Shown: positions 7,416 to 14,308, numbered from the stretch's first letter. The stretch: 17,799 bases of DNA from an uncultured Thiotrichaceae bacterium (GCA_938038645.1 CALHTA010000109.1:1-17799); one strand, 5' to 3'. Program-made: numbers and translations. Notes: a model not told the origin generated them from the sequence alone.

Positions 7416-7892
7416 TTAAGCGTTAACCCACTTTCCGTTAACCATGCATGCCTTACCTTGAACGAACTGTGGAGATCCACCCATATCGACTGTCATCGTA
7501 TAGTTACGACATTGAGCGGGTGTTTGGTTTACAGAAGACTGGTAGCTTCTTGTTGGTGTAATCGCGTACTGAGCACCAGATTGGTTGTTCTGCCAGCGAA
7601 CTTTGCTGTTATCAGGCGCAGTAGACATGGCTTGGTGAATATTTCTTTGATCATAGCCATCCAGAGGTCGCCCTAAGCTAGCGCCAATATAACCGCCAAT
7701 GGCAGCGCCTATTAAACGTGTAACTCTCTTGCCGTGGCCGCCACCGAACTCTTTACCAATTTCGCTACCAATGATGCTACCTATAACCGCAGTAGTCTCT
7801 CTACTGCTCATTGCACCACCAGCACAGCCAGTAATGAAAATTGTTGAAGCGATTGTGGTAACTAGTAAGCTGCTACTTAGGTTTTTATTCAT
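7416..7892 (-). CDS. Glycine-zipper outer-membrane lipoprotein (17 kDa surface antigen type)
   Basis: The 158-residue protein begins with a lipoprotein signal, charged MNKN followed by a hydrophobic stretch ending in the lipobox ITGC, giving lipidated Cys23. Residues about 35-75 form a glycine-zipper 2TM region (AVIGSIIGSEIG, LIGAAIGGYIGASLGRPLD), typical of the Rickettsia 17 kDa antigen and related lipoproteins. The C-terminal part has the usual NNQSGAQYAITPTRSYQ and CRNYT, GKACMVNGKWV pattern. The function of the family is poorly defined; members are envelope proteins. An AAGGA ribosome binding site lies 7-8 bases upstream, and a promoter is visible in the gap to dnaB. It is probably transcribed alone. 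Confidence 0.88.
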   Translation of the reverse strand: MNKNLSSSLLVTTIASTIFITGCAGGAMSSRETTAVIGSIIGSEIGKEFGGGHGKRVTRLIGAAIGGYIGASLGRPLDGYDQRNIHQAMSTAPDNSKVRWQNNQSGAQYAITPTRSYQSSVNQTPAQCRNYTMTVDMGGSPQFVQGKACMVNGKWVNA

Positions 7893-7934
7893 GTTTATTC
7901 CTTATTCTGGTTGGTTATCTATTGTTTAATTCAG

Positions 7935-7963
7935 ACTAAAACTTTATAGATAAGTTCTGTCAA
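7935..7963 (-). promoter_or_regulatory. Candidate promoter of the glycine-zipper lipoprotein gene
   Basis: On the minus strand a perfect -35 TTGACA (7963-7958) is followed after 17 bases by TTTAGT (7940-7935). The -35 is consensus and the -10 matches 4 of 6 positions. The start would be near 7929, leaving a leader of about 36 bases. Confidence 0.6.
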
Positions 7964-7999
7964 AAAGCAGATTGTAAGAATAGCAGTATGTATTAGGCC

Positions 8000-9367
8000 T
8001 TAACTATTAAAGTCTGGCGCATAAACATCCGGTGCAAAGTTGTCAAAACGCGTGTATTTACCATGAAACGTCAGTCTCACTGTGCCGATAGGTCCGTTTC
8101 TTTGTTTACCGATAATGATTTCAGCTTGGCCTTTATCCGGTGAGTCTTCATCATATACTTCGTCCCGATAGACAAAGATAATGATGTCGGCATCCTGCTC
8201 GATTGCTCCGGACTCGCGAAGGTCAGACATAATAGGTCGTTTGTTAGGCCGTTGCTCAAGGCTTCGATTTAACTGGGATAATGCAATGACTGGGCATTTC
8301 AATTCTTTGGCAAGCCCTTTAAGAGAACGTGAGATTTCTGAAATCTCTGCGGCACGGTTATCCGACTGTGACCCTGACTGCATCAGTTGTAAATAATCGA
8401 TAATGATCACGCCTAATTGACCATGCTCTCTGGTCAGTCGACGCGTCTTTGCACGTATCTCAGTTGGAGATTGGCCTGCAGTATCATCAATAAAGATTTT
8501 TGTTTTAGAGAATGCCTTAACCGCCATTGCCACACGGGGCCAGTCCTCGTCGCGAATTTTTCCTGTTCTTATATCGCTGAGTGGTACGCGTCCATTTGAA
8601 GCAAACATCCTGAGAACTAACTGCTCGGCAGGCATTTCCATGCTGAAGATAACGACGGGCAAACCATTGAGTGCGACATGTTCTCCAATATTCATAGAGA
8701 ATGTTGTTTTACCCATAGCAGGGCGTCCCGCTACTATGACTAAATCGCCGGCATTCAATCCTGATGTTTTCTCATCAAGGTCAGAATAGCCCGTAGCAGT
8801 TCCTGTGATTGTACCCTCAGTTTCTGCTAGGCGCTGGATCTGATCCAAGCTGTCTTTTAGCAGTTGTTTGATTGGTTTGAATGCTTGTTGGCGAGCGCCT
8901 TGTTCGGCAATTTTAAATACGCGTTGCTCAGCTTCATCAAGTAATGATTTACTATCACGATCGCCGCTGTCAAAAGCTAAGGCGGATATATCGGTTCCGA
9001 CGCTAATTAGCTGTCTTAAAACTGACTTTTCACGAACAATGTCAGCATAGGCTTTAATGTTAGCGGCACTCGGTGTGTCTTTGGCGAGCGTTCCGAGGTA
9101 GCTTGTTCCCCCAGCGTTTTCAAGTTCTGACCGTTGCTTGAGCCACTCTGACAGGGTAATCCAGTCCAACGGTTTATTTTCTTCAGCCAGTTCGGCGATA
9201 GAGCGGAATATTAAACGATGATCTTGGCGATAGAAATCTTCCTCAGCCACTCTGTCCGCAATGATATCCCACGCTCGATTATCGAGCATAAGACCACCTA
9301 ACACCGACTGTTCGGCGTCTATGGAATGTGGCGGAACTCTAAGTGATTCAAAACTATCTGTTGACAT
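8000..9367 (-). CDS. dnaB: Replicative DNA helicase
   Basis: DnaB is the hexameric 5'-3' helicase that unwinds DNA at the replication fork and binds primase. From the ATG at 9367 it has 455 residues. The N-terminal domain carries the DnaB signature VPPHSIDAEQSVLGGLMLDN. The RecA-like domain has Walker A GRPAMGKT (214-221), FSMEMP, Walker B VIIIDYLQLM (Asp324), ALSQLNRSLEQRPNKRPIMS and the arginine finger in KQRNGPIGT (about 423). An in-frame TTG at 9388 would add seven residues and overlap the upstream SPOR gene; the ATG fits the family better. No intein or insertion interrupts it. The ribosome binding site is weak, so it may be translated through coupling to the SPOR gene. Confidence 0.97.
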   Translation of the reverse strand: MSTDSFESLRVPPHSIDAEQSVLGGLMLDNRAWDIIADRVAEEDFYRQDHRLIFRSIAELAEENKPLDWITLSEWLKQRSELENAGGTSYLGTLAKDTPSAANIKAYADIVREKSVLRQLISVGTDISALAFDSGDRDSKSLLDEAEQRVFKIAEQGARQQAFKPIKQLLKDSLDQIQRLAETEGTITGTATGYSDLDEKTSGLNAGDLVIVAGRPAMGKTTFSMNIGEHVALNGLPVVIFSMEMPAEQLVLRMFASNGRVPLSDIRTGKIRDEDWPRVAMAVKAFSKTKIFIDDTAGQSPTEIRAKTRRLTREHGQLGVIIIDYLQLMQSGSQSDNRAAEISEISRSLKGLAKELKCPVIALSQLNRSLEQRPNKRPIMSDLRESGAIEQDADIIIFVYRDEVYDEDSPDKGQAEIIIGKQRNGPIGTVRLTFHGKYTRFDNFAPDVYAPDFNS

Positions 9368-9384
9368 AAATGTTGTAAACCTGT

Positions 9385-9831
9385 TCAACCTTCACGGAAT
9401 ATGACAAAACTTTTCCTAACATAAGGGCTCTTTTTGTAGCGTCGTTTTATTTTATCGTTAACTGCAATAGCTTCAGCTCTAGAATAAGGGCCAAGGCGAA
9501 CTAGGTAGAGAGGACTGCCACGTTGGCTTGTCTGCACTATAAATGATGAGTAACCATCAAGCGCGAACTTATTCATGACTTTCTTAGCTTCGGTCAAGCT
9601 CGTTGTCGCAACAACCTGAACCCCAAAGCCTGTAAAGTCATCTTTAAATGGGTTAATTTTCTGTATAGGGGAAGTAATAGTTTTGGTGGAAAAACCGTAG
9701 AAATTCTTTCTTTCCAAGTACTTATAAACCAAACCGAGCAGTACAATTCCTACAAGAATAATAAGAATTGTTTTTAGTGCACTGCCGTTTTGCTTGAAAA
9801 GTGGCTTGAGATGATTCTGGCGTCTTAGCAT
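9385..9831 (-). CDS. SPOR-domain membrane protein
   Basis: The 148-residue protein has a short basic cytoplasmic N-terminus, one transmembrane helix (about residues 19-38, ending in KYLERK) and a periplasmic C-terminal SPOR domain (about 70-146). That domain contains GFGVQVVATTSLTEAKKVMN, LYLVRLGPYSRAEA and YKKSPYVRKSFVIF. SPOR domains bind glycan strands lacking stem peptides, usually at the division septum, so it probably acts in the cell envelope; its exact role is unknown. GGAAG about 8 bases upstream is a good ribosome binding site. The gene ends 17 bases before the dnaB ATG and overlaps the possible dnaB TTG. Coupling of a septal-type protein to dnaB could be meaningful or simply positional. 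Confidence 0.88.
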   Translation of the reverse strand: MLRRQNHLKPLFKQNGSALKTILIILVGIVLLGLVYKYLERKNFYGFSTKTITSPIQKINPFKDDFTGFGVQVVATTSLTEAKKVMNKFALDGYSSFIVQTSQRGSPLYLVRLGPYSRAEAIAVNDKIKRRYKKSPYVRKSFVIFREG

Positions 9832-9903
9832 GTGACAGCTTCCATATTTTGATTATCGTCGGGGCATCCGATGCTCGGCTATGAGCATATAATAATACAT
9901 GCC

Positions 9904-9932
9904 TAGATAAACGTATACCGTCAGTCAGTCAA
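9904..9932 (-). promoter_or_regulatory. Weak candidate promoter for the SPOR-dnaB pair
   Basis: On the minus strand TTGACT (9932-9927) and TATCTA (9909-9904) are 17 bases apart. The -35 is good, the -10 poor. The leader would hold an interrupted palindrome, ATGCTC-N6-GAGCAT (9871-9888), which could be an RNA hairpin or an operator. Confidence 0.35.
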
Positions 9933-9977
9933 TAGAAGTGTTCCAAAACGCAGGCAAGGTTTGGAGAGTGAGTGATT

Positions 9978-10011
9978 AAAAAAATAAAACTGAGCAATGG
10001 CCTACTTAGTT
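9978..10011 (-). terminator. Possible terminator of the tail-anchored protein gene
   Basis: On the minus strand AACTAAG (10011-10005) and CTCAGTT (9994-9988) form a stem with one A-C mismatch. The transcript then reads TTATTTTTTT. It lies 50 bases after the stop of the 10062-10481 gene. The stem is short and its loop is 10 bases, so confidence is moderate. Confidence 0.5.
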
Positions 10012-10061
10012 GAGGCTAAATAGGGTTTTGCTCTTTGGTAAGATGATCAAATGTTCTTGTT

Positions 10062-10481
10062 TTAACTTAAATTCATTATCAACATAATGAACCCGAATAG
10101 AGTCAATGCTAAGCCACTTCCAATGATCATAATGCGGGATATCATCGGGCTATCGTCATGCTCTTGGGTCATCATCATTACATTTTCATAAGCTTCTTGA
10201 TTAACCGTTTTGTTGGTGTCTCGATTGAAGTATTTATTATAAGCACTAAAATCCAAGCTAAACTTTTCATTCTCTTCAAGGTGAGAAAGGGTATCAATTA
10301 AAGGCAATTCACGTTTATGAATAGGATTGATGGATTTAATATTCTTATTTTCATCAAGAATGCTCATGCCACTCACCGTTCTAGCGTAGCCAGTTTCATC
10401 GGTAATGTGATAGGTAAGCATTCCTTTTTTAGGGGAGCTTATTTGGTGTTCGATTTTATTTAGAGTAAAGGTCTTGATCAT
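10062..10481 (-). CDS. Hypothetical tail-anchored membrane protein
   Basis: I do not recognise this 139-residue protein. It has no signal peptide. Residues 1-110 are mostly polar, with strand-like segments (GMLTYHITDETGYARTVSGM) and then a helical acidic region. The last 24 residues (IMIIGSGLALTLFGFIMLIM plus NLS) are a single hydrophobic helix at the very C-terminus, so the protein looks tail-anchored with its body in the cytoplasm. The ribosome binding site before the ATG is not convincing. It sits alone between a possible terminator downstream and a 122-base gap to the CDF gene. The absence of stops, the TM end and normal codon use support a real gene. Confidence 0.65.
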   Translation of the reverse strand: MIKTFTLNKIEHQISSPKKGMLTYHITDETGYARTVSGMSILDENKNIKSINPIHKRELPLIDTLSHLEENEKFSLDFSAYNKYFNRDTNKTVNQEAYENVMMMTQEHDDSPMISRIMIIGSGLALTLFGFIMLIMNLS

Positions 10482-10603
10482 TGCCAGGACATCCGCGTTA
10501 TGATTATTGTTTATTATGGGAGGTGCTAATTTGCTGTCTACAGTAAGTTTAACGTTTGTTTGAGTGATGTGAAATAGTCATCCGACAAGCGCATCCAGCT
10601 CAG

Positions 10604-11740
10604 TTAAATCGTTTGTATAAAAGTGACTTTATTAACGTTGGGAATACTCAGGCACTTATTTTTGGCGGATTGAATCTTTGGCAAGTCACTGACATCGTTT
10701 AGTTGCACTTCGAGTTCGATTTTTCCATCTAAATAATGAATGATTGTGTGCTCAATTACCTCACTCATATTTAAGTGTTTAAAAATAGGGGTCAATAATT
10801 CTAATAGGGCTACTCTATCAGGCAGGTGTTTTGAAGGGGCGGCTGTTTCATCATCTTCAGGATCGATGTGGACCATAATGTCGCTTACTTCATCGTATTC
10901 TTCTCTTAACTGACTCATTACCTGTTCGGCTATATGGTGCCCTTCTGATACGCTGATATGTGGAGCAACTTGGATGTGTACATCGACTAATACGCTTGAG
11001 CTCATCTTGCGTGTTCTTAGCATGTGGGCGTTTTCCACACCGGACACATTATTTATGAGCGCTAGCATCGATTCAACTTTCTCGCTTTCCCAAGCGGTAT
11101 CGACAAGTTCCATCGTGCTATCTAAGATTAGCTTGGCACCCATATAAAAAATCATCACTGATACTGCTAATGCGGCAAGTGCATCGAGCCAAGGAATTGA
11201 AAAAATAACGCTTGCAGTGACTCCAATTGCGACCATCACTGAAGAAATAGCATCACTGCGATGGTGTGCTGCATTGGCTTTGAGCAGCGTTGAATTGATT
11301 CGCTTACCCGCACGATAAGTATATTGATATAGCCCTTCTTTACAGAGAATACCAAACGCTGCTAAGCAGATGGCCAATAATCCTGGTTGGAGTAGTTTTT
11401 CAGGGTTTTGCAGACGGTTGACTGCGTCAAGTGCAATGCCAATCCCCACTGCACCAAGCGCAAGACCAAGAATGACGGTAGCAATCGTTTCTATGCGCTC
11501 ATGACCATAAGGGTGGTCTTCATCAGCATCTTTACTAGCCATCTTGGCGGCTATCAAAACTACAAAGTCAGTGACTAAGTCAGACAATGTGTGAAAGCCA
11601 TCAGCGATTAATGCCTGTGACTGTGCAAAAAATCCACCAACAATTTGTGCGAATGCTAAAACCACATTCACTACTGCGCCCACCAGTGTTACTTTGCGAG
11701 TGGTTTTATACCTTAGCGCTTGCTTATCACTCTGGCTCAA
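10604..11740 (-). CDS. Cation diffusion facilitator (CDF) metal exporter, zinc type
   Basis: This is a CDF family proton-coupled divalent metal exporter of the inner membrane. The 378 residues include six predicted helices (about 17-205). The metal site is H50-x3-D54 in helix 2 (FHTLSD) and H159-x3-D163 in helix 5 (AHHRSD), the HD/HD pattern common in zinc transporters. The conserved HPYGHERIE follows helix 2. A cytoplasmic ferredoxin-like domain follows (VDVHIQVAPHISVSEGHHIA, MVHIDPEDD). The C-terminus extends about 70 residues further, which may be a second regulatory fold. The start is a TTG whose bases overlap the TGA of the preceding ibaG-like gene, with AGAAGAAG upstream, so translational coupling is likely. 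Substrate assignment is inference. Confidence 0.92.
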   Translation of the reverse strand: MSQSDKQALRYKTTRKVTLVGAVVNVVLAFAQIVGGFFAQSQALIADGFHTLSDLVTDFVVLIAAKMASKDADEDHPYGHERIETIATVILGLALGAVGIGIALDAVNRLQNPEKLLQPGLLAICLAAFGILCKEGLYQYTYRAGKRINSTLLKANAAHHRSDAISSVMVAIGVTASVIFSIPWLDALAALAVSVMIFYMGAKLILDSTMELVDTAWESEKVESMLALINNVSGVENAHMLRTRKMSSSVLVDVHIQVAPHISVSEGHHIAEQVMSQLREEYDEVSDIMVHIDPEDDETAAPSKHLPDRVALLELLTPIFKHLNMSEVIEHTIIHYLDGKIELEVQLNDVSDLPKIQSAKNKCLSIPNVNKVTFIQTI

Positions 11741-11973
11741 GCGGCTTCTTCTGGTGTTAGTGCAGTAATAGTCAGCGCATGCAATTCGCCTGATGTTATT
11801 GCCGAATTGACCGCAGCATAAACCAATTGGTGTCTTTTAACTTTGCTCAAATCCGTAAAAGCAGTGCTAACGACGGTTGTCTCATATTTATAGCCATCAC
11901 CTGAAACGGTAACTTTAGCGCCTGATATGGCGTCATTGATTAATTTTTCTACCGCTTCGTTACTAATACTCAT
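11737..11973 (-). CDS. ibaG: BolA/IbaG family protein
   Basis: The 78-residue protein has the BolA fold pattern: an N-terminal helix (VEKLINDAI), strands around AKVTVSGDGYKYETTVVS, and the helix KVKRHQLVYAAV. That helix holds the conserved His used with monothiol glutaredoxins to bind a [2Fe-2S] cluster. The C-terminal strand ends LHALTITALTP. Length and lack of a long tail place it nearer IbaG (YrbA) than BolA. IbaG is usually linked to acid stress and iron-sulfur trafficking. AGGA lies 9 bases before the ATG. The gene overlaps the TTG start of the CDF exporter, forming a two-gene unit, so a link with metal homeostasis is plausible inference. Confidence 0.88.
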   Translation of the reverse strand: MSISNEAVEKLINDAISGAKVTVSGDGYKYETTVVSTAFTDLSKVKRHQLVYAAVNSAITSGELHALTITALTPEEAA

Positions 11974-12018
11974 TCGAAAATCCTATTTTGATATCAAGTG
12001 CAGATGAATTAACGGCAT

Positions 12019-12047
12019 ATTATAGCTTTTTTGTTGGTAGCGTATAA
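12019..12047 (-). promoter_or_regulatory. Candidate promoter of ibaG and the CDF exporter
   Basis: On the minus strand TTATAC (12047-12042) and a perfect TATAAT (12024-12019) are 17 bases apart. The start would be near 12012, giving a leader of about 38 bases. The boxes overlap those of the opposite promoter, described separately. Confidence 0.6.
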
Positions 12048-12048
12048 T
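12020..12048 (+). promoter_or_regulatory. Candidate promoter of the cyclic-nucleotide-binding-fold gene
   Basis: TTATAG (12020-12025) and a perfect TATAAT (12043-12048) are 17 bases apart. The start would be near 12055, giving a leader of about 27 bases before the ATG at 12082. Confidence 0.62.
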
Positions 12049-12081
12049 ACTTATCATTCCTGAAACTTATCGGAAACGCTG

Positions 12082-12570
12082 ATGGATCCTTATTTGCAAG
12101 CGCTTGCTAATAAAGTGAGCGAAACTAGCCCTAATTTTTGCTCAGCCTTGACTCGGGACGAAGTGGAAAAATTTGTCGCTTTTACGCGAAGTAAAGAAAT
12201 TGGACCCAACGAAGTTCTTAGTGAAATTGGCACCATAAGTGATGAATTTTACCTTGTTGTTGGAGGAGAAATTGTTCTTTTTAGGGAAGAGTTAGGTAAT
12301 GAAATAGAGATAGGGCGCTTAGGTCCCGGAACATTAACAGGCCACATGTCTTTTTTTGATCGAGAGCCAAGGACCATAAGCCTCAGAGCTTCTAGTGACG
12401 GTGCTGAGCTTCTCGGGGTTACTCGACCCATGTATAAACGTTTGTGTATTGAACACCCTTACATTAGTGTAAATTTGGTGGAGTTTGTTGTGCTGAGCCT
12501 TGATAGCCTGCTGCGTTCAACAAGTCGTGAAGTGTCGACACTTTACCAAAAGTTGAATTCACCGGAGTGA
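12082..12570 (+). CDS. Stand-alone cyclic-nucleotide-binding-domain protein
   Basis: The 162-residue protein is mostly one cNMP-binding beta-roll (about residues 18-125). It shows EIGPNEVLSEIGTISDEFYL, VVGGEIVLFRE and the phosphate-binding-cassette region GPGTLTGHMSFFDREPRTIS. The Arg97-Thr98 pair matches the Arg-Ser/Thr that contacts the cyclic phosphate in CAP. The usual cassette Glu (GE[LM]) is replaced by His88, so true nucleotide binding is uncertain. A C-terminal helix (about 128-155) follows, but there is no helix-turn-helix DNA-binding domain, so it is not an ordinary Crp-type regulator. A membrane coiled-coil gene begins 55 bases downstream on the same strand, so the two probably share a transcript. 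Confidence 0.85.
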   Translation: MDPYLQALANKVSETSPNFCSALTRDEVEKFVAFTRSKEIGPNEVLSEIGTISDEFYLVVGGEIVLFREELGNEIEIGRLGPGTLTGHMSFFDREPRTISLRASSDGAELLGVTRPMYKRLCIEHPYISVNLVEFVVLSLDSLLRSTSREVSTLYQKLNSPE

Positions 12571-12625
12571 ACGAACTGTCTCAACCTGAGTCATATTTTT
12601 TGTCATTTCTTTCAGGCTTTATTTA

Positions 12626-13708
12626 ATGTGGCTAGATCTACTACACGGATTGTTGTGGGTAATTACCTTATCTGCTGTTCTTTACACTTTTATCTTAGCC
12701 AGAAGAATCCGTAGAAACTCCTCGATGCCCATTGAGCGTTTGTTTGTAATGACGTTTTCGATCTTAGTGGCTATTGCAGTGGCGTTTGTTTTTTTGACTG
12801 AGCAGTTGAAAGATACTGATCACGATAGCCAGCGGGGTGCCGCAAAAATGGAGCATCATGATTTTGTGAAGCAGATTTACCCGCCTTTGATCACTGCACA
12901 AAATAAATTATCGCATCAAATTACGCAGCTCCATGATCTGCAAAAGCAAATAATTAAACTTCGAAGCACACACCCTCAACAAGCAGAGCGGCTGCAGTTC
13001 GTATATACCCAATGGCTTAATGAGAGAAAAGATTTGAGTCAAATGAAGCTTATGTTAGATAGAAGCGTTCGCAGTGCGTGGATTCAGCATAGGACCCAAG
13101 ATAAAGCGGTTATTGCCTCAGCTTTTAATCGACAAGCAGTAGATTGGGAAAAAATAATTAGCGATCGGCTTGAACGTTTGCAAGACAGTCAATTGAAAGT
13201 CAATAATGCCATGTTAGACAATGTCATGCTTCAAAATAGAAAACTATCCCGACTTCGCCGGAGTAAAAATACAAACTTCGCAACAAGTGGTGCCGTTTAT
13301 AAATCTGCATTTTCTCCCGAAACGACCCAAGTGTTATTAGAATACTTTCAAGAGTCTGATTCAAACACCGCTGAAACGTTTGCTGAAATGGGTAATGAAA
13401 TTAACATTGCTAGTCAGCGGGGCCGAGAAGTTAGAAACTATGCGCTGGAAAATCCAGATCTAAAGCCGACGCTAGACAAGGTTACCGATAATTGGTTGAT
13501 GCTTGAAAATAAATCAATTTCTTATCGTGACCAAGTTTTACATGCAGTGCAGTCAACCTATTTGGCGGTTATTTTAGGTACCAACAAGCGAGATAACCAG
13601 TTGATACGACTTAGTAAAACTTTGAAAGAGAACGTACCTGCGCTCTATAAAGAGGTAAAAGATGCCCGTCAATCGCTCGAGAAGAGTTATAAAACAGGGT
13701 TGCGCTAG
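12626..13708 (+). CDS. Hypothetical two-TM protein with long coiled-coil domain
   Basis: I do not recognise this 360-residue protein. It has two transmembrane helices (about 4-25 and 39-57) joined by a strongly basic loop, RRIRRNSSM. By the positive-inside rule the loop is cytoplasmic and the large C-terminal region periplasmic. That region (about 75-355) is highly helical and charged, with heptad-like segments such as LSHQITQLHDLQKQIIKLRS and ISDRLERLQDSQLKVNNAML, suggesting a coiled-coil rod. No enzyme motif or Cys pair is seen. The layout resembles sensory or scaffold proteins without their output domain. It follows the cyclic-nucleotide-fold gene after 55 bases, so a shared pathway is possible. 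Confidence 0.75.
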   Translation: MWLDLLHGLLWVITLSAVLYTFILARRIRRNSSMPIERLFVMTFSILVAIAVAFVFLTEQLKDTDHDSQRGAAKMEHHDFVKQIYPPLITAQNKLSHQITQLHDLQKQIIKLRSTHPQQAERLQFVYTQWLNERKDLSQMKLMLDRSVRSAWIQHRTQDKAVIASAFNRQAVDWEKIISDRLERLQDSQLKVNNAMLDNVMLQNRKLSRLRRSKNTNFATSGAVYKSAFSPETTQVLLEYFQESDSNTAETFAEMGNEINIASQRGREVRNYALENPDLKPTLDKVTDNWLMLENKSISYRDQVLHAVQSTYLAVILGTNKRDNQLIRLSKTLKENVPALYKEVKDARQSLEKSYKTGLR

Positions 13709-13836
13709 CAGCTGCAATAAAAAATCTAAGTTTTTTCTCTATCTCTGTCAGTAGCTTAGCTGGATTTCGTAGTATTTGTCTGAAGTAGAGGTAACTTTGG
13801 GTTTAAAAATTGCCATTGATCGTTTTTACAAGGTTT

Positions 13837-14037
13837 TTAAGAGCGTTTCATCGATTTTGCATGTCGGATAATTTTTATCTGTGGGATAGTTACGTCACTG
13901 ACAGAGTTAAGCCAATAAAGTTTAACCACTAGTCCAAATAATAACATTCCATTAAGGAAGATATCGATGAAATACGCTCTCCCCCAAGCGTCCGCAAAAA
14001 AGCCTGAATCTTCGGGTCGCCAAAAATCAAAATACAT
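13837..14037 (-). CDS. Possible small membrane protein (66 residues)
   Basis: A 66-codon ORF on the minus strand starts MYFDFWRPEDSGFFADAWGR. It has one probable transmembrane helix (about residues 21-43, FIDIFLNGMLLFGLVVKLYW) bordered by aromatic residues, and a basic C-terminal tail. The composition looks protein-like, with an acidic aromatic start, a TM segment and a basic end, and codon use is unremarkable. Against it, no ribosome binding site precedes the ATG. It overlaps a plus-strand small ORF that has a good site, and I recognise no family. It may be a chance ORF. Confidence 0.4.
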   Translation of the reverse strand: MYFDFWRPEDSGFFADAWGRAYFIDIFLNGMLLFGLVVKLYWLNSVSDVTIPQIKIIRHAKSMKRS

Positions 14038-14062
14038 TCTAATTTTAAAGCAAGTTTTTTAG
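13967..14062 (+). CDS. Possible 31-residue basic peptide
   Basis: An AAGGAAG sequence at 13954-13960 lies 6 bases before an ATG, a stronger ribosome binding site than many real genes here have. The ORF encodes MKYALPQASAKKPESSGRQK followed by SKYILILKQVF and a TAG stop. The peptide is basic with a hydrophobic end. A hairpin begins at the stop codon. No family is known to me. It overlaps the opposing 66-codon ORF, so at most one is likely to be real. Confidence 0.3.
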   Translation: MKYALPQASAKKPESSGRQKSKYILILKQVF

Positions 14063-14200
14063 CCCATTTAGATCTGGGCTTATGCCAGCTTATCTTCAGT
14101 TTTTGTTGTTAGCCCCCTAGAGTTCCCCGAGGACTCATTTGCGCTAAAGGTTCGTCCTTTTCGCAATCTTTGAGCCAAGCCTTTTAGGTTTGGCTTTTTT
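14061..14200 (+). ncRNA. Candidate structured small RNA ending in an intrinsic terminator
   Basis: Four consecutive hairpins can be drawn on the plus strand. They are AGCCCA/TGGGCT (14061-14080), GAGTTC/GGACTC (14120-14136, one G-U pair), GCG-AAAGG/CCTTT-CGC (14141-14164, with a small internal loop and TTCGT apical loop), and the terminator stem (14173-14195). The last three lie within 76 bases. The row could be a small RNA or the 3' UTR of the upstream genes. I could not identify a convincing promoter directly before it, so the 5' end is unknown and the left boundary is only the first hairpin. Confidence 0.35.
14173..14200 (+). terminator. Rho-independent terminator upstream of rnd
   Basis: A 9-bp stem, AGCCAAGCC (14173-14181) with GGTTTGGCT (14187-14195, one G-U pair), has a 5-base loop and ends in six T residues (14195-14200). 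No assigned gene ends nearby. The closest upstream stop is at 13708, so it terminates either a long 3' UTR or an independent small transcript. Confidence 0.9.
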
Positions 14201-14308
14201 AATGTTTATTACAAATCTACTAAGGGTTATTGGCGTCTAGGCGGAGCGTGTGTGCTACCATTGCCCCTCGTGGTAAGTCTGCCAATTTTGGTAAAAAGTG
14301 AGGCCTTG

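Larger units (their letters stand above)
13709..14308. other. 600-base region without an assigned gene, hairpin-rich at its right end
   Basis: This is the longest gap in an otherwise compact window. It contains a 10-bp inverted repeat, CTCTGTCAGT (13743-13752) and ACTGACAGAG (13897-13906), 144 bases apart. It also holds a possible 31-codon plus-strand ORF, an opposing 66-codon minus-strand ORF, four hairpins between 14061 and 14195, and a terminator. A weak promoter-like TTGGCG (14230-14235) with TACCAT (14256-14261) precedes rnd, but its 20-base spacing is poor. I see no recognisable known RNA family. Confidence 0.6.

Noticed and set aside
14252..14308. Upstream GTG start for RNase D with GGAG nearby
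   Set aside because: It would add 19 residues unlike any RNase D N-terminus I know. The GTG at 14309 aligns with the family start and has its own GTGAGG.
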